A stretch of DNA of 64,000 nt from Sycobia sp. Sy_11. Its lineage: Eukaryota > Arthropoda > Insecta > Hymenoptera > Epichrysomallidae. Shown here piece after piece: positions 21,784-33,463 of the stretch (the stretch's first letter is position 1; each line of letters opens with the position of its first letter). The stretch lies in NCBI GenBank assembly GCA_018907035.1, contig JACCIC010000299.1, forward strand, positions 124,001 to 188,000. Direction: 5' to 3'. Both the position numbers and the translations under genes were made by a program. The notes beneath the pieces are model-generated. The model did no database searches and was not told the origin of the DNA. It saw only the letters and a list, made by a program, of their open reading frames with translations.

Positions 21784-23230
21784 GTGACCTCAGTAGGTGG
21801 ACGTACGTCAAAAATCAACAAACATAAAAAGGAGAAAAAAGTAGAGGAGGACAAGGAGAGAGATAGAGAATCTAGGGAGTTCAGGAAGCCCACTAGGGCT
21901 CGGAATACAGAGAGGAAGCTACCGAAAAGTGAACTTCGGAACAACAAAAAAACACCGCAGGTTAGGCTGACCAAAGCAGGTGATGCCACAGTAACAGCCA
22001 CGTAAGCGGCGATCAAAGCTAGGAAAAATACCGACAAGCCGGTCAGCAACTCCTCAGGGCCGACAACGCATAAAAGTTGTCCAGAACAAACGGACACAGA
22101 GGCCAGCAAAAATACAAAGGTGGAGCAAACAGTAGAGGTAGGACAGCCCCACCTGTGCATGAGACGACCCCTTGTAACATTATCAGCGACTGTCTAAAGG
22201 TCCCAGCCCAGGCTGCGGACCACTTTGAAATTATCAAGGCAGCTCTCAAGGCTACAGAGTAAACAGTAATGAGGAAGGAGGGGCTAAAAAGCCTCAAAGA
22301 ATTAATGGTGGTAATCTCAGAGATGGTCATCAGATGTGCTCGAGCGGAGGCTAGATCGGAGGCCCTGCAAGAGCTTACCGCAAGAAACAAGGAAGTGCAG
22401 ACTTACGCATCTGCGGTATCCAAAGGATCAACTAAGCAGGCAGAACGCAAGTTGGTTGCTCCAAAGGCCCGAGTTGCTAAAGCCGCATTAAAACGACCGC
22501 CAAAAGTGGTCCTTCTAAAGCCGAGGGACGAGGAAAAAATATCCGACAAAGCGAAAGAAGTCTTGCAAAAGACTTTTAGCCCGAGGCAGGCCAAGGTTCA
22601 AATAGTGAACCCAGCGGGACCTCCTTGTGGAGACTGCAACAGAGGCGTGGCTTAAAAAATTAAAAGCTTCAAAAAGTGTCACTGAGGTTTTTGAAATTGA
22701 GGCCCCAACAAGAGGAAAGCCAAGACTCATAGTCTATGACGTGTCCAGGGAAACGTCAGCAGAATAAGTGACCTTGGCAATTTACAATCAAAATGATGAA
22801 TTGGCCACAACAAGCAAAGAATTCTCTGAATTCTTCAAGCCCCTCTTCAAAACGGGTAAAAGGAGCGACACGACCACAAATTGGGTGGTAGAGGTATCCC
22901 CTGAAGTCAGCGGTAAGCTATTGCAACGCAAGAGGGTCTACGTTGAGTGACTCTCCTGCAGAGTACAGGATTACCTCCGCGTCACGAGATGCTACAAGTG
23001 CCAAGGATATGGGCACGTAGCAAAACATTGTAAGTCTGAGCAATGTTGCTCCTACTGTAGTCTAGAGGGACAAGGCAGCAAAGATTATACGTAAAAAGAA
23101 TCAGCACCGAAGTGCGTCAATTGCAAAAAGGCCAAAAGGCCAAGTAACTACGACTCAATGGACAATAAGTGTCCTGCGTACAAAACTGCCATGGAAAGAT
23201 TAGTTCACTCCACGGACTATGGCCAATAAT
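21784..23230 (+). pseudogene. R1-type ORF1 (gag-like) remnant
   Basis: Pieces in shifting frames include a highly charged N-terminus (KKEKKVEEDKERDRES), a segment with TYASAVSKGSTKQ typical of R1 ORF1 proteins, and a C-terminal zinc-knuckle cluster. The cluster has CYKCQGYGHVAKHC near 22991-23032, a second CSYCSLEG motif with its His lost, and CVNCKKAKRPSN. The knuckles bind the element's RNA. Stops occur at least at 22006, 22263, 22656, 22767 and 22950. The frame ends GGCCAATAA, overlapping the ORF2 ATG at 23219. Confidence 0.75.
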
Positions 23231-24246
23231 GCACGAAATAATCGAAGTGGACCAAATGCCAGACAAGCACGTAGGGTTACTCCAGAGATAAGGTCAAAAT
23301 GTGTGAAAAGACGAGTAGACATCCTGCTTCTCCAGGACCCATACCAGCGTAGCGACCGAATAAAGGGATTCGGGCTGCGCACACGGATGGCATATGTTGA
23401 CGGACAGATCACCTGGGCGGCTATAGCAGTCCTCAATCCCGAGGTAACAGTGCTAAAATTAATGTACTTAACAAATCCGCACTTCGCTGTAGCGGAGGAT
23501 AGGCTGCGTTCTTTAACGATGTATGTGGTCAGTGGATACTTCCATATGAGCCACGAAATAGGGGTACACCTTACACACTAAAGTAAGGTGCTGCACGTAA
23601 TTCGAGAGAAGATGGTGCTAATAGATGCTGATTCCCATGCCAGATCCCCCCTGTGGGGGTCTGATCGCACCGACCGCAAAGGGGAGGAGTTGGAAAATTT
23701 TATAGCGCAGTGGAATCTCCAGATCGCCAATGTGCCACGCAGTATCGCTACCGTCTCCAAGGAAGTTGGAGAGGGAAACGTGGACGTAACTCTTGTCACC
23801 ATGAATCTCGAGATAACCTTGCCAAAATGGGAGCTAGAACTCCCTATAGCGGCCCTGAGCCGGCTGTAGGACTCTGTAACACCCTCATCAAGGGGGAGAT
23901 TGAGAGGTGGATAACGGAAGAAAATAGCCGACTATGGGAAGCAAATGGAGAGTACAGGCAGATTAAAGCCTTCACTTCCACAAATAATATAAAAGATTGG
24001 ACCAGGATTATCCTTGGCCTCAATAGAAGAAAGGCAAAAATGCTCATCAAGATCCCCACAGGTCACGGTAAGACTAACGCCCACATGTGCAGAATGGGTC
24101 TCGTGAGAGACCCATTTTGCCGTTTTTGCTACGCGGAGGATGAAACCCCCGAACATCTTCTGTGCTACTGTCCAAATATATCTGAAAAAGGCGGAAACAT
24201 TTTGGGGCTGCCTACTTGGAGGTTGAGGACATTAAATCCAGCTTGA
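23219..24246 (+). pseudogene. R1-type ORF2 remnant (endonuclease start fused to C-terminus)
   Basis: The start ATG at 23219 overlaps the ORF1 stop, a common arrangement in R1-clade LINEs. VDILLLQDPYQRSDRI, then DADSHARSPLWGSDRTDRKG and VDVTLV, match the APE-type endonuclease layout, where N-A-x-S-x-x-W-G-S is usual; here Asn is Asp. A stop lies at 23579-23581 and a frame change follows near 23860. The sequence then jumps to the terminal region with the zinc motif CRFCYAEDETPEHLLCYC (24117-24170). The polymerase domain is absent, so the copy is non-autonomous. Confidence 0.75.
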
Positions 24247-24369
24247 CGACCGGAATAATTTCATTCTGGGAGGCCTGCCGTTTATAGTGGCTGCAGGTTA
24301 AGGGAGGAACGCGAAGGGTTTATCCATGCGTCCGGAGGCCGGGAAGGCCTAACTCCTTAAACTAAATAA

Positions 24370-24670
24370 ATAATAATAATAATCATACCGCTAGAACTCG
24401 AATGTACAATTTTTCCCATAAAATTCGTATGTAATATGCATGTCTGTATGATTGTATAAAATAGTCGGCAAAATATTAACTTTTTGAAGTGGGCGCTACA
24501 TTGAAGCAACTTTTTATAGAGAAGCGGCGACAGATAAATTATGGTCAATTATTTATAGAAATACAGATTTGTATATATAGGATTACTTTTTACTTAGATA
24601 TTATTGAATTGTTTATGAAATCGGTTAAATTATTATCTCCGGTGAAGCCGAGACGGGGAATGCTAGTATA
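24370..24670 (+). repeat. Possible Helitron-type 3' end (tentative)
   Basis: The block ends CTCCGG-TGAA-GCCGAG, a short GC hairpin, followed about 12 bases later by CTAGT (24660-24668). Helitrons characteristically end with a small hairpin just before CTRR. No Rep/helicase gene or TC start was seen, so a non-autonomous copy or an unrelated repeat are both possible. Confidence 0.35.
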
Positions 24671-25214
24671 TATATATTGATATAAAAGCATATATACATT
24701 ATACATATATAATTTGTACTTCTTATTTTATATTGCATACTATTTCATATGTATACACAAATATATATATATACATATACAAGTGCACCTACATCTACAC
24801 ATGTGCATATGACCATGAGTATATATAACGCTGAATGCCTGTGAAATTTTCCTTAATTTATTCGTTGCAGGAACACTTTTCTTACCGAACTTTCCAAGTT
24901 CCGGTGCGGTAGGTGCGTGCACGTGCAACTGTTAGAAAATAGATGAGTGGGGGAGGTAAGCTAATGCAACGCCGCATGGGCCCAACGGTCGGATAGCTCG
25001 AGATAAGAGCTTCTGGTTGTTACCGTAACTCTAGAAACTGGTGAACTATACATATTAAAATATTTCTCTTTTTTTTCATATATATATATATATTTTTTTT
25101 TTTCTTCTATTTTTAAGGCGACATTACACAACTATATTAACATAATTAAAAATCCCATAATTGAAATAGTCAGATGTCCTGTTTATGATGAAGAAAAGCA
25201 GAATATATATATAT
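24671..25214. other. Non-coding stretch with AT microsatellites
   Basis: No gene was recognised. Short (TA)n and T-rich tracts lie near 24763-24780 and 25078-25110. Confidence 0.5.
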
Positions 25215-25405
25215 GAGGCCTAGGATAGCTCGATCGCTAGAGCGAAGGACTAGTAACTTGGTGATACGAGTTCAAATCCCGGTCTCGACCGATTGACACA
25301 GGCATCACTGTAATAACTTACATGTGCTTTGTTTACAAACACATCGTAGAACTCCATCACTAATTAGCACCGATATTTGGAAGCATAAATATAGCGACGT
25401 TAAAT

Positions 25406-25409
<4 letters not shown>
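25215..25409 (+). repeat. tRNA-derived SINE, copy 2
   Basis: Same unit as 18968-19162 with about 195 bp conserved. Box B is well kept here (GAGTTCAAATCCC). The tail runs straight into a (TA)n tract. Confidence 0.85.

Positions 25410-25443
<34 letters not shown>
25409..25443. repeat. (TA)n microsatellite
   Basis: About 35 bp of TA between the SINE tail and the LTR-like unit. Confidence 0.95.
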
Positions 25444-25444
<1 letters not shown>

Positions 25445-25447
<3 letters not shown>

Positions 25448-26337
25448 GGCGAAAGTCATAATGAGTAACGGTCTCTGCCCCGGGTAACTCGGAAGAAGAT
25501 ATCTAAGTTCGCGACTAATCGCCATTTTCCTTCTTTCGAGATGCCGTTCAACTCAGCTGCAGTACGAAGATCGGAGCGAAGACGGAAAATACGAATGGAT
25601 GTGCGCGTACGCGAAGAGAGAGAGAGAGATGCATATGCTGCCGCCGCGCGAAAGAGCGAGTGAGACGAGCAGGGCCCGGGAGAGAGAGGGGGCGGTAGAA
25701 GAAGCGTAAAGAGTAAACTTGATGATTGCTTCTTGAGACGTCGAAGCATTAAGAGAGTCTGTTCGGTTTGTCTGCCCGTTTTCTTGAAGCACCCTGAGTT
25801 TTCGAAAAATATAGAGACAAGATACGAGATTGTAAATTGCTGGTCAAGTGCTTGTAAGGCTGAAACGCGCTGTAATCGCGACGCCAACGACCTAGTTGGC
25901 CGTCTACCATGCCTGCCCCGAGCGGAAGAGAGAAAGGGACGACCGCGGCTCCTTCGAACCCATTATCACAAGCCCGAACGAGGAGAGCAACATCCACGGC
26001 TCAACCGAGCTCGATTATAACTAGCCCGAAAGAGAAAAAGAAGATCATGCGCCGGCGCCTTCCATCGACAGCCCGGTGACAGCGGAGTACGGTGACTACC
26101 GACGTCAAGCGACCGCGTAATTGTAAGCCCGAGCCACGGACCGCGGTGCGACGGCGGTGAGTGGAGACCGCGACCTGCCACATGTGTGTGAGATACATTG
26201 CGATAGAGTGCGTGTGTCGCGATAGGGGACTACGAGAGAGAGAGAGATAGAGAACCGAACAGCGAGACCCGGGAGTACGAGTGAGTGAGAGAGATAGAGT
26301 GCTTGTGTCACGATAGGAGACTGCGAAAGAGAGGTAC

Positions 26338-26379
<42 letters not shown>

Positions 26380-26685
26380 GAACAACGAGACTCGGAAGTA
26401 TGAGTGAGTGAAAGAGATAGAGTGCGTGTGCATCGCAAGCCCGAAAGTGTGTGTGCGCGAATACGGGTGTAAGTGAGAACGAGAGAGAGGGAGAGAGAGA
26501 GCATATTCAGAGTTATTATAACGCAAAGATATATAATAAATAAAGTGTGTTGAGAGATTCTAGACGTATATTTATTGAGTGACACCCCCCTTTATGTGTT
26601 CTTTAGCGTTGCCCCGCTTTCATCAGTGAACCGCCTCATGGAGAGAGGACGGGTCGTCAGCAGCCGCAGAAGCCAGCAGGTAGAT
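25445..26685 (+). repeat. LTR-like unit, main part
   Basis: It begins TGTGGCG after an ATAT flank. If element B (26686-32666) is removed it continues at 32667 and ends CGCCACA at 32717 before another ATAT flank. TG...CA ends with a 7-bp inverted repeat and a total of about 1.29 kb fit a solo LTR. The interior has a CpG-rich part, (GA)n tracts at 25615-25626, 26237-26260 and 26340-26378, and AATAAATAAA near 26535, a possible polyadenylation signal. Open frames over it are GA-repeat artefacts. The TA-rich flank makes the ATAT duplication non-diagnostic. Confidence 0.5.
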
Positions 26686-27425
26686 CCCACGTGGAAATTC
26701 ATTCTCGAATCTAACTAGTATCGGGTAAGTTTTCCTTATTAAATGTACGGATCCAGAAGGGAAATCTAGGCTGATCCTAGTTCCGATTTGTCCCACTTTT
26801 AATAGCTTTTCATATAGGGAACGAGCTTAGATTTTGGTAGGTATACCAAGTTAGAAACTTGACAGAATCTAATCCGAAAATTTAGAAATTAAGACGATTT
26901 ATAAATTATCCTAATTTTGTTTCCTCGATCAAGTGAATAATTGTTTGACTCTTTATTATTTATTTATTTAAAATAAAAAATATATTTACGTATTTACGTA
27001 ACGCATACCATTTAATTATAGTTTATAAATTAGTTTCTATATGCATTACTACGTATTACAATTTACAGTTAATAATTAATAATTATTAATATATTTTTTT
27101 CACACTAATTATTGTAAATTTTAATGTTAAGCACCTCTGTTGAATGTATAAATTATTTTATCTCGATGAAAAAAATTTCGACCTCCGCCGAGAATCGAAC
27201 CTACGACCCTACCATTCGCAAGCTAACGCATTATGCACTATGCTAAAACGCAATATGCGATTACTGTACTATACTTTGCATATGACCGTACAGCACTTAA
27301 GATCATATAATAATATTTTATAAACACAAGATACTACATACATAGTAAATCAATTTTTTAAATTCTTTCCCATATTGGAAAGATCTGCGGGTGTTTAGAT
27401 ATTTAAATATATATATATATATATT

Positions 27426-27464
<39 letters not shown>
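26686..27464 (+). mobile_element. TIR element family B, copy 1, left half
   Basis: The left end CCCACGTGGAAAT matches the right end at 32666 (CCCATGCAGAAAT reversed). The body is about 85-90 percent alike to 45137-45780 and to the minus-strand copy 40199-38200 by eye. It carries a minus-strand tRNA-like module (27249-27181). No transposase is present, so the family is non-autonomous. The element is split by an R1-clade LINE inside its (AC)n tract and is itself inserted in the LTR-like unit. Confidence 0.7.
27181..27249 (-). other. tRNA-like module of B copy 1
   Basis: The minus strand reads TAGCATAGTGCATAATG (box A-like), an arm with CTTGCGA as a possible anticodon loop, GTAGGTTCGATTCT (box B-like), then a T run (complement of 27169-27175) as a possible pol III terminator. 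The acceptor stem is poor, so it is tRNA-derived rather than a functional tRNA. Confidence 0.55.
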
Positions 27465-27465
<1 letters not shown>

Positions 27466-27489
27466 CACATACACACACACACACACACC
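27408..27489. repeat. (TA)n followed by (CA)n in element B, split by LINE
   Basis: A TA tract at 27408-27462 passes into ACACAC at 27467-27488. The CA tract resumes at 32232 after the LINE. Confidence 0.9.
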
Positions 27490-27651
27490 AGTGTGGAGTT
27501 TTGTTGCTTTCTCCCATCTGGCGCCTCCCCAGGTTGCGGATAGGGGATGACTCGCTACAATTTGTAGAGGGCACTGAGGAAATAAAATACTCACGGCGGA
27601 CAGAAAAAGCTAATAGGGAGGGCCTTCCGAACTTAAGGCCAATTATGACTA

Positions 27652-29023
27652 ATGTTTGGTATAAACAAGGATATACCCCAGGGAGTAACTCCGGCAAGAC
27701 CGGTCAATCTCCTCACCGATTCCGATAGAGTGCAAGACTCTATGGTCGGTGGTAGCCCCTCGGATTCTGGGGAGGGCAAATCAAACATAATCATAGATAG
27801 CACACTGGGTACTAAAGGAGATCTCATGATGGATCAAGAAACGACGGATCAAAAAATCTCCATCACGCGCAGAAACAATCACCTGGAGCGACTTGGTGAG
27901 AAGATCAGCCAATTGTTGGACTTTGTCAAAGATAGGCATAACGTGCACAAGACCACTAAGGATCTTGCTCGTTCCATTAATGCCTCATATAAATGCATTA
28001 TTATGGCAGAGGATGATCTATTACAGTATCAACGTCCTGGTACACATGAAGTGGTGACTCAGACTACGCCGAGTCTACGCTCTGACACCAAACGAAGCGA
28101 AGCAGAAGCGATGGTTTCCACTCCTAAAACCATAGGTGGCAAAAGGACGAAAGAACCATCATTGGGCTCTAGGAGACCACTAGAGTCAGTCGGAGTACCT
28201 ACAGGCAAGTCTGAAGCCAAAGAAAATTAATGGCAGACCATCAAGCGTAAGAAGTCCAAAGGCAAAGATAAAGAATTATCTAGTACACGCAGGCTTAATG
28301 GACGAAATAGGCCTAACTCCATTTTGATTAAGGCCAATGAAGGAGTTACATACGCGGAGGTACTGCGTGAAATAAAGAATGGCCCGGAGTTATCTCATGT
28401 CAAGAATGAGGTTCACAGGATACGCAGAAACGCAAGCGGTGCCCTTGTACTTCAGTTGGAACGGACAGCCAAAGATGCACATGAGTTGGCACGCATTGTT
28501 GAATCTAAGGTTGGCCATAGCGCATCCACTTCGGTCCTGACTAATCTCATTACATTGGAGATTAAAGATATAGATGAGGTCACTTCAAAGGATGAAGTAT
28601 TAGAGGCTCTGAGAATACACCTCGAGCTAAAGGAGACTAACCTACTAATTGTTCGTTCCTTGCGGCAAGCTTATGGGGGTACTCAGACGGCGGTGGTCTC
28701 TGTACCATATAGCCACGCAGCTGAGCTACTACGTGCAGGGCATGTTCGAATCGGATGGGTCAGCTGCAGAGTTCGAAAAAAAAACAGAAATAGAGCGCTG
28801 CTTTAGGTGTTGGCAGATTGGCCATTTAGCGTCCGTGTGCTCGGGCCCTGACAGAACTAAACTTTGCAGGCACTGCGGTGGAAAAGACCATCTATCCAAG
28901 CTGTGTGTAAACCGGCCCTGTTGTTTACTCTGTAAATGCGAAGGAAAAAAGGAGATTAACCGTCCAGCATACAGCTATAAAAGCCCGATTGCCGTGGAGG
29001 TTTTAAACAGACATAATACATGA
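27652..29023 (+). pseudogene. R1-type ORF1 (gag-like), two breaks
   Basis: The frame begins MFGINKDIPQGVTPARPVNL and contains a coiled, charged N-terminal half, then GVTYAEVLREIKNGPEL, a signature of R1 ORF1 proteins. A nonsense TAA lies at 28228-28230. A frameshift follows in the A9 run at 28776-28784. Three CCHC knuckles come after it: CFRCWQIGHLASVC, CRHCGGKDHLSKLC and a third partial CCLLCKCEG. The protein coats the LINE RNA. Its stop at 29021-29023 overlaps the ORF2 ATG (ATGA). The break in a homopolymer could be a sequencing error. The first ATG could lie further upstream. Confidence 0.85.
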
Positions 29024-32021
29024 GAATACTCCAACTGAATACCAACCATTGCGTAGCAGCTCATGACCTGCTGAAACAGAGAATAAAGGAGCTAAGAATA
29101 GACACTGCTGTAATCTCCGAACCATATTGTGACAGGGTCAGACCGCAGCGCTGGATAAGTGACACAAGCAATAGAGCTGCCCTCTGGATTGGTCAAAATA
29201 GGCAGGTACTAAAGCAGTCGAGTCATCGGAGCGAATTGATATCCTGGGCTAAAATACAAGAAATATACGTCTTTAGTGTATATGCTCCTCCAAGCTTGAC
29301 GGACAAGCAGTTTGAAATCCTCGTAGCTAAATTAGTTGATGAAGCCATGGACAAGAAACCATTATTAATCGGTGGCGATTTTAACGCGTGGTCCACAGCC
29401 TGGGGAAGCGCTTCGACAAATAACAGAGGTAGTATGCTGCTTGATGGCCTTAATTCTCTTCAACTCCACGTTATTAATAAGGGATCTGAATCCACTTTCA
29501 TTAGGGGTGATAAACAATCAGTCATTGATGTAACATTCGCCAGTGGTGACTTGATTCAGTGGATCCTTAATTGGAGAGTAAGCGACCTTTACACCCACAG
29601 TGATCACAGGGCGATCTTGTATGAGATTGCAGAGAAGAAAGTAAAGAACAAGTGCAATGAGTGGATGCCCACACGGAAATGGAACATCAGATCGCTAGAC
29701 TGTGAAGTGTCGCCACTATAATATCAGAAGAGCGTTCAGAATATGGTGCACCAGGCCATCTGGCAAATGCACTCATGAAGCATATCTCTGAAGCATGTGA
29801 TGCATCGATGACTAGGACTAAGAGCGGATTTAAACATCGTCAATCTGTCTACTGGTGGACAAATGAAATTGCAGAATTGCGCAAACAATGTCATCGCGCA
29901 CGTAAACTTGCCCAAAGAGCCCGCACCCATCGTGATACGTTTAATAGTTTATTTAAAGAAGCACAAAGAGCGCTTGTCAAGGCCATTAAGGCAAGCAAGC
30001 GTCGATGCTGGCTTGAACTGTGTGCAGAGACCAACAATGACTTATGGGGACGACCATACAAAACAGTCATGGCACGATTGAGTAGGACACCAATGCAACC
30101 CACTAGTACGGTATTGATTGATAAGATTGTTTCCGCTCTATTTCCCAATGACACCCATGGGACTGTGCTGCGCACGCAACACTCGGACGATATATCTCCT
30201 ATAACAGAAATGGAGCTACATAATGCTTACGCTAAGATTAGAGACAATGCTGCCCCTGGCCCTGATGGTATTCCTAATGCTACAGTTGAGTTGGCGATAC
30301 AGAAGAATCCATCTATATTTCTAAAAGTATATAATGCTTGTCTTCTTGAGGGTATTTTTCCTGATTGCTGGAAAACTCAAAGGTTAGTCCTGTTACCTAA
30401 GGACAATAAGCCACTTGATGATCCGTCATCATACAGGCCATTGTGTATGCTCGATACGGTAGGTAAAATATTTGAAAAAATAATATGTAGCCGACTGGAA
30501 TCATTCACTGAAGGATTGCACGGCTTATCCTCACGCCAATTTGGATTTCGGAAATTAAAATCAACAGTCGATGCTATTAAACTGGTAGTGTGTACCGCAA
30601 GAAATGCAATCAATGGTAATAGATGGAAAGATGGCACTAAACAGTATTGTGCCATTGTCGCTCTAGATGTCAAGAATGCCTTTAATTCAGCGCGCTGGTG
30701 TTCTATTATGAGTTCTCTTAAAGAGTTCGGAGTACCTGGTTATTTACAGAATGTCGTGGCCAGCTACTTTGAGAGTAGGATAATATTATACCGAACGGAT
30801 GAAGGCACTGTATCGCATAAGGTTACTGCGGGAGTCCCCCAGGGCTCAGTTATGGGACCTATATTGTGGAATATTATGTATGATGGCGTGTTGAGGATTC
30901 AACAACCGCCTGGTTCAATAACAGTAGGGTACGCCGACGATATCGCTCTAGTAGTGACGGCTAAGACCCTTGATGAACTTACTGAAAATGCCAATGAGGC
31001 AATCAGCAACATCAGTAGATGGATTAAGACGGCTGGTCTACAATTAGCGGAGCACAAGACAGAAGTAGTTCTTGTCAGCAGTCGTAAGAAGGTAGATAGT
31101 ATTACTCTTAAAGTGGGTAGCTGCCGCATTAGTTCTGCGCCATCCTTACGATACTTGGGTGTCCAGCTTGATGCCAGGTTAAATTTCAAAGAACATCTAA
31201 AGATATCTGGCGAAAAAGCGCAACGAGTTTGAGCTGCCTTGTGTCGGCTCATGCCTAACATTGGTGGCCCACGTCCACCCCAGAGGAAACTATTAGCTTA
31301 TGTTGTTAATTCTGTCAACATGTATGCAGCACCAATCTGGCATCATGCACGCGGAATTAAATCGTATTGTGAGTTGGCCATTGCGACCCGTCGTCGCTAC
31401 TGTATACGTATTATTAGTGGTTACAGGACGGTATCCACCGACGCAGCTGAGGTACTTGCCGGTATTCTTCCTTTCGATTTAGCTGCAGATGAACTGGCTA
31501 GGCTGCATAACATATGTACGGCCGCAGTGGATCCCCTACAAGGTGCTAAAAATGTGGAACGTCATCGTTCTGTAGAAATATGGCAAAAACGATGGACCGA
31601 TTCTAGCAAAGGCCGATGGACTTATCGTATCCTTCCAGACATACACAGATGGATCAACAGGAAACACGGGGAATTAGATTTCCACCTAACTTAGTTGTTC
31701 ACTGGACATGGTTGTTTTAGGTCCTATTTCCACCGCTTTCACCTGGATAATAATGATCTCTGCCCCATCTGTCCGACTTTGGTCGAGGATGCTGAGCATA
31801 TATTGGTGAGCTGCCCTCGTTTTAGAACACAACGTGAGCACTTGATGAACATCATCAATAAGCCAATAAGACCAGAGAGCATCCTATCAATAATGCTGGA
31901 ATCTTCTGAAAACTGGAAGGCAGTAGCCAGTTTCGTAAAAGAGGTGATGACCAAACTTAGATATGCCGATAGAACTAGGCGAATGGCCCAGGATGAACCA
32001 GGCCAACTGATCCTATTTTAA
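29020..32021 (+). pseudogene. R1-type ORF2 (endonuclease plus reverse transcriptase), three breaks
   Basis: The N-terminus is an APE-like endonuclease with LQLNTNHCVAAHDLL, GGDFNAWSTAWGS, SVIDVTFAS and SDHRAI (29020-29721). One frameshift near 29705-29715 leads to the polymerase frame (from about 29712), with APGPDGIPN, QFGFRKLKST, AIVALDVKNAFNSARW, GVPQGSVMGPILWN and the active-site YADDIAL. Nonsense codons are a TGA at 31230-31232 and a TAG at 31692-31694. The C-terminal zinc motif CPICP--VEDAEHILVSC is at 31762-31818. The protein nicks the AC target and copies the RNA. All catalytic motifs look intact, so it was inactivated recently. Confidence 0.9.
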
Positions 32022-32215
32022 GATACAGAGGACGAACACCGAACCCCTGATCACCTGTGTGGATGGGGGACGTAGGATAGTGTCATAAGAAGAGGAGTCG
32101 TACAGGCTAACTAACAGCCCAGCCGAAGTAATATTCCTGGATAGTTGCGGCGGGATGCTGGTTTCGAGAGGCCACTAGTGCAGAGCTTCCTCTGCCTACG
32201 CCTAATAAAAAAAAA

Positions 32216-32231
<16 letters not shown>
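32022..32231 (+). other. LINE 3' UTR and poly(A) tail
   Basis: About 180 bp of moderately GC-rich sequence, then CCTAATAAAAA and a run of about 28 A residues directly against the CA tract. Confidence 0.85.
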
Positions 32232-32246
<15 letters not shown>

Positions 32247-32666
32247 CACAGACACACACACATATACACACATTCATTTATAAAAAATATATATGTATAT
32301 GTGTATATATATGTATATATATAATTTTCGTACGCATAAGGCTTGACTAATAAAGACATCGTTCTTTCCAAGATTAGAAAAAGTTGAGCAAATCTAACTA
32401 ACATCAAAACAGAAAACCTAACCATTTCCTTACTTCGCCTAGTTGGCAGATTCCACCTAGAAAAACGTCATTCTTTCCAAAGTAGGGAAAAGATGAGGAA
32501 AACTGACTAAATCCAAGATAGAAAGCCTGATAATTTCCTTAAGTTTTAACTAAATTATTTCCTTAAATTTTGACTAAATCATCGGAACTAAATTTTGGAA
32601 ATCATCAGTAATACTAACTAGGATCTAGCCCGAACTATGGATATGCCGAGTATATTTCTGCATGGG
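32232..32666 (+). mobile_element. TIR element family B, copy 1, right half
   Basis: It resumes with the (CA)n tract and matches 51303-51902. It has two imperfect subterminal direct repeats of roughly 110 bp (each starting near CATTCTTTCC/CGTTCTTTCC and containing AGATAGAAAGCCTGATAATT-like words) and ends ATTTCTGCATGGG. The right terminal repeat mirrors the left one at 26686. Confidence 0.7.
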
Positions 32667-32714
32667 GTGCTGTAAGAGTTAAGTATTGTTTGCCATGGCA
32701 ACGGCCACCACGCC

Positions 32715-32717
<3 letters not shown>
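32667..32717 (+). repeat. LTR-like unit, terminal 51 bp
   Basis: Continuation of the unit begun at 25445. It ends CGCCACA, the inverse of TGTGGCG, followed by ATAT. Confidence 0.5.

Positions 32718-32767
<50 letters not shown>
32718..32767. repeat. (TA)n microsatellite
   Basis: About 50 bp of alternating AT. Confidence 0.95.
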
Positions 32768-32769
<2 letters not shown>

Positions 32770-33410
32770 ATATATAATTATTATATTGTACTGTAAATTT
32801 TTGCATTAAATTCAATAAATAATAATTTTTTTAAAACGAAATGGAATCTGTAAATTATTTTGCAAATGTATTTTTGTCTTAATATATTACTAAATTTAGA
32901 AAAATTGAAGTTTCTATCAAATTCATATAAGATTTATAAGTTGTAAATTTCTCAATATGCTATGATCGTATATTATTATATTTGCCTTTATCATCTGACT
33001 ATATCAAAGAACTAATTTTTAATTTAATTATAGAATATTTTTTTGTGTTAATATATTTGGAACGTTCGGAAAGTACTTCATATAAATTATTTATAAAAGA
33101 CACGAAATGTATTTAAAATTCTTACTATGCTAAGAACAAACTAAACTCGCCAAATTATTTTACTTTTCTTAAAAATTCTTTTTTTTGATTTTTTGAGATT
33201 TCCCTGTCTACGTAAATCTAGACAGAATCCGACCAAAAACCGGCCAGGAAATCTTGAATATCCTTGTAGCTTTGATTTCATTAGATTTCCCGACCGGAAT
33301 CCTGAATCTTCTTCTAGTCAAATCACTGAATAGGTTAATTTAAGGCAATTCATTCAAGATTCTCGACATGACACATATACAGTCTTTTCTACTATTCTGT
33401 TTACTTACTG

Positions 33411-33463
<53 letters not shown>

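Larger units (their letters stand above)
21300..24365 (+). mobile_element. R1-clade LINE with large internal deletion
   Basis: A GC-rich 5' region (21300-21780) is followed by ORF1 remnants, an ORF2 endonuclease remnant and then directly by the ORF2 C-terminal zinc-binding end. The element closes with an (AATA/AAT)n-type tail near 24358-24384. The reverse transcriptase domain, about 1.8 kb in a complete element such as the one at 27.5-32.2 kb, is missing between about 23870 and 23880-24000. No target-site duplication was identified. Confidence 0.8.
27490..32231 (+). mobile_element. Nearly complete R1-clade LINE in an (AC)n target
   Basis: About 4.74 kb with a 5' region (27490-27651), ORF1, ORF2, a 3' UTR and a poly(A) tail of about 28 residues (32204-32231). 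AC repeats lie on both sides (27467-27488 and 32232-32260). The same tract is uninterrupted in B copy 2 at 51303-51350, which shows the empty site. Insertion into AC-type microsatellites is known for R1-clade elements such as Waldo and Mino. Each ORF carries a few breaks, detailed below. Confidence 0.9.

Noticed and set aside
25456..26585. Frames of 143 and 194 codons rich in Ser-Leu, and similar ones at 42962-43504
   Set aside because: Driven by (GA)n tracts inside an LTR-like unit and a GC-rich island; no motif or conservation.
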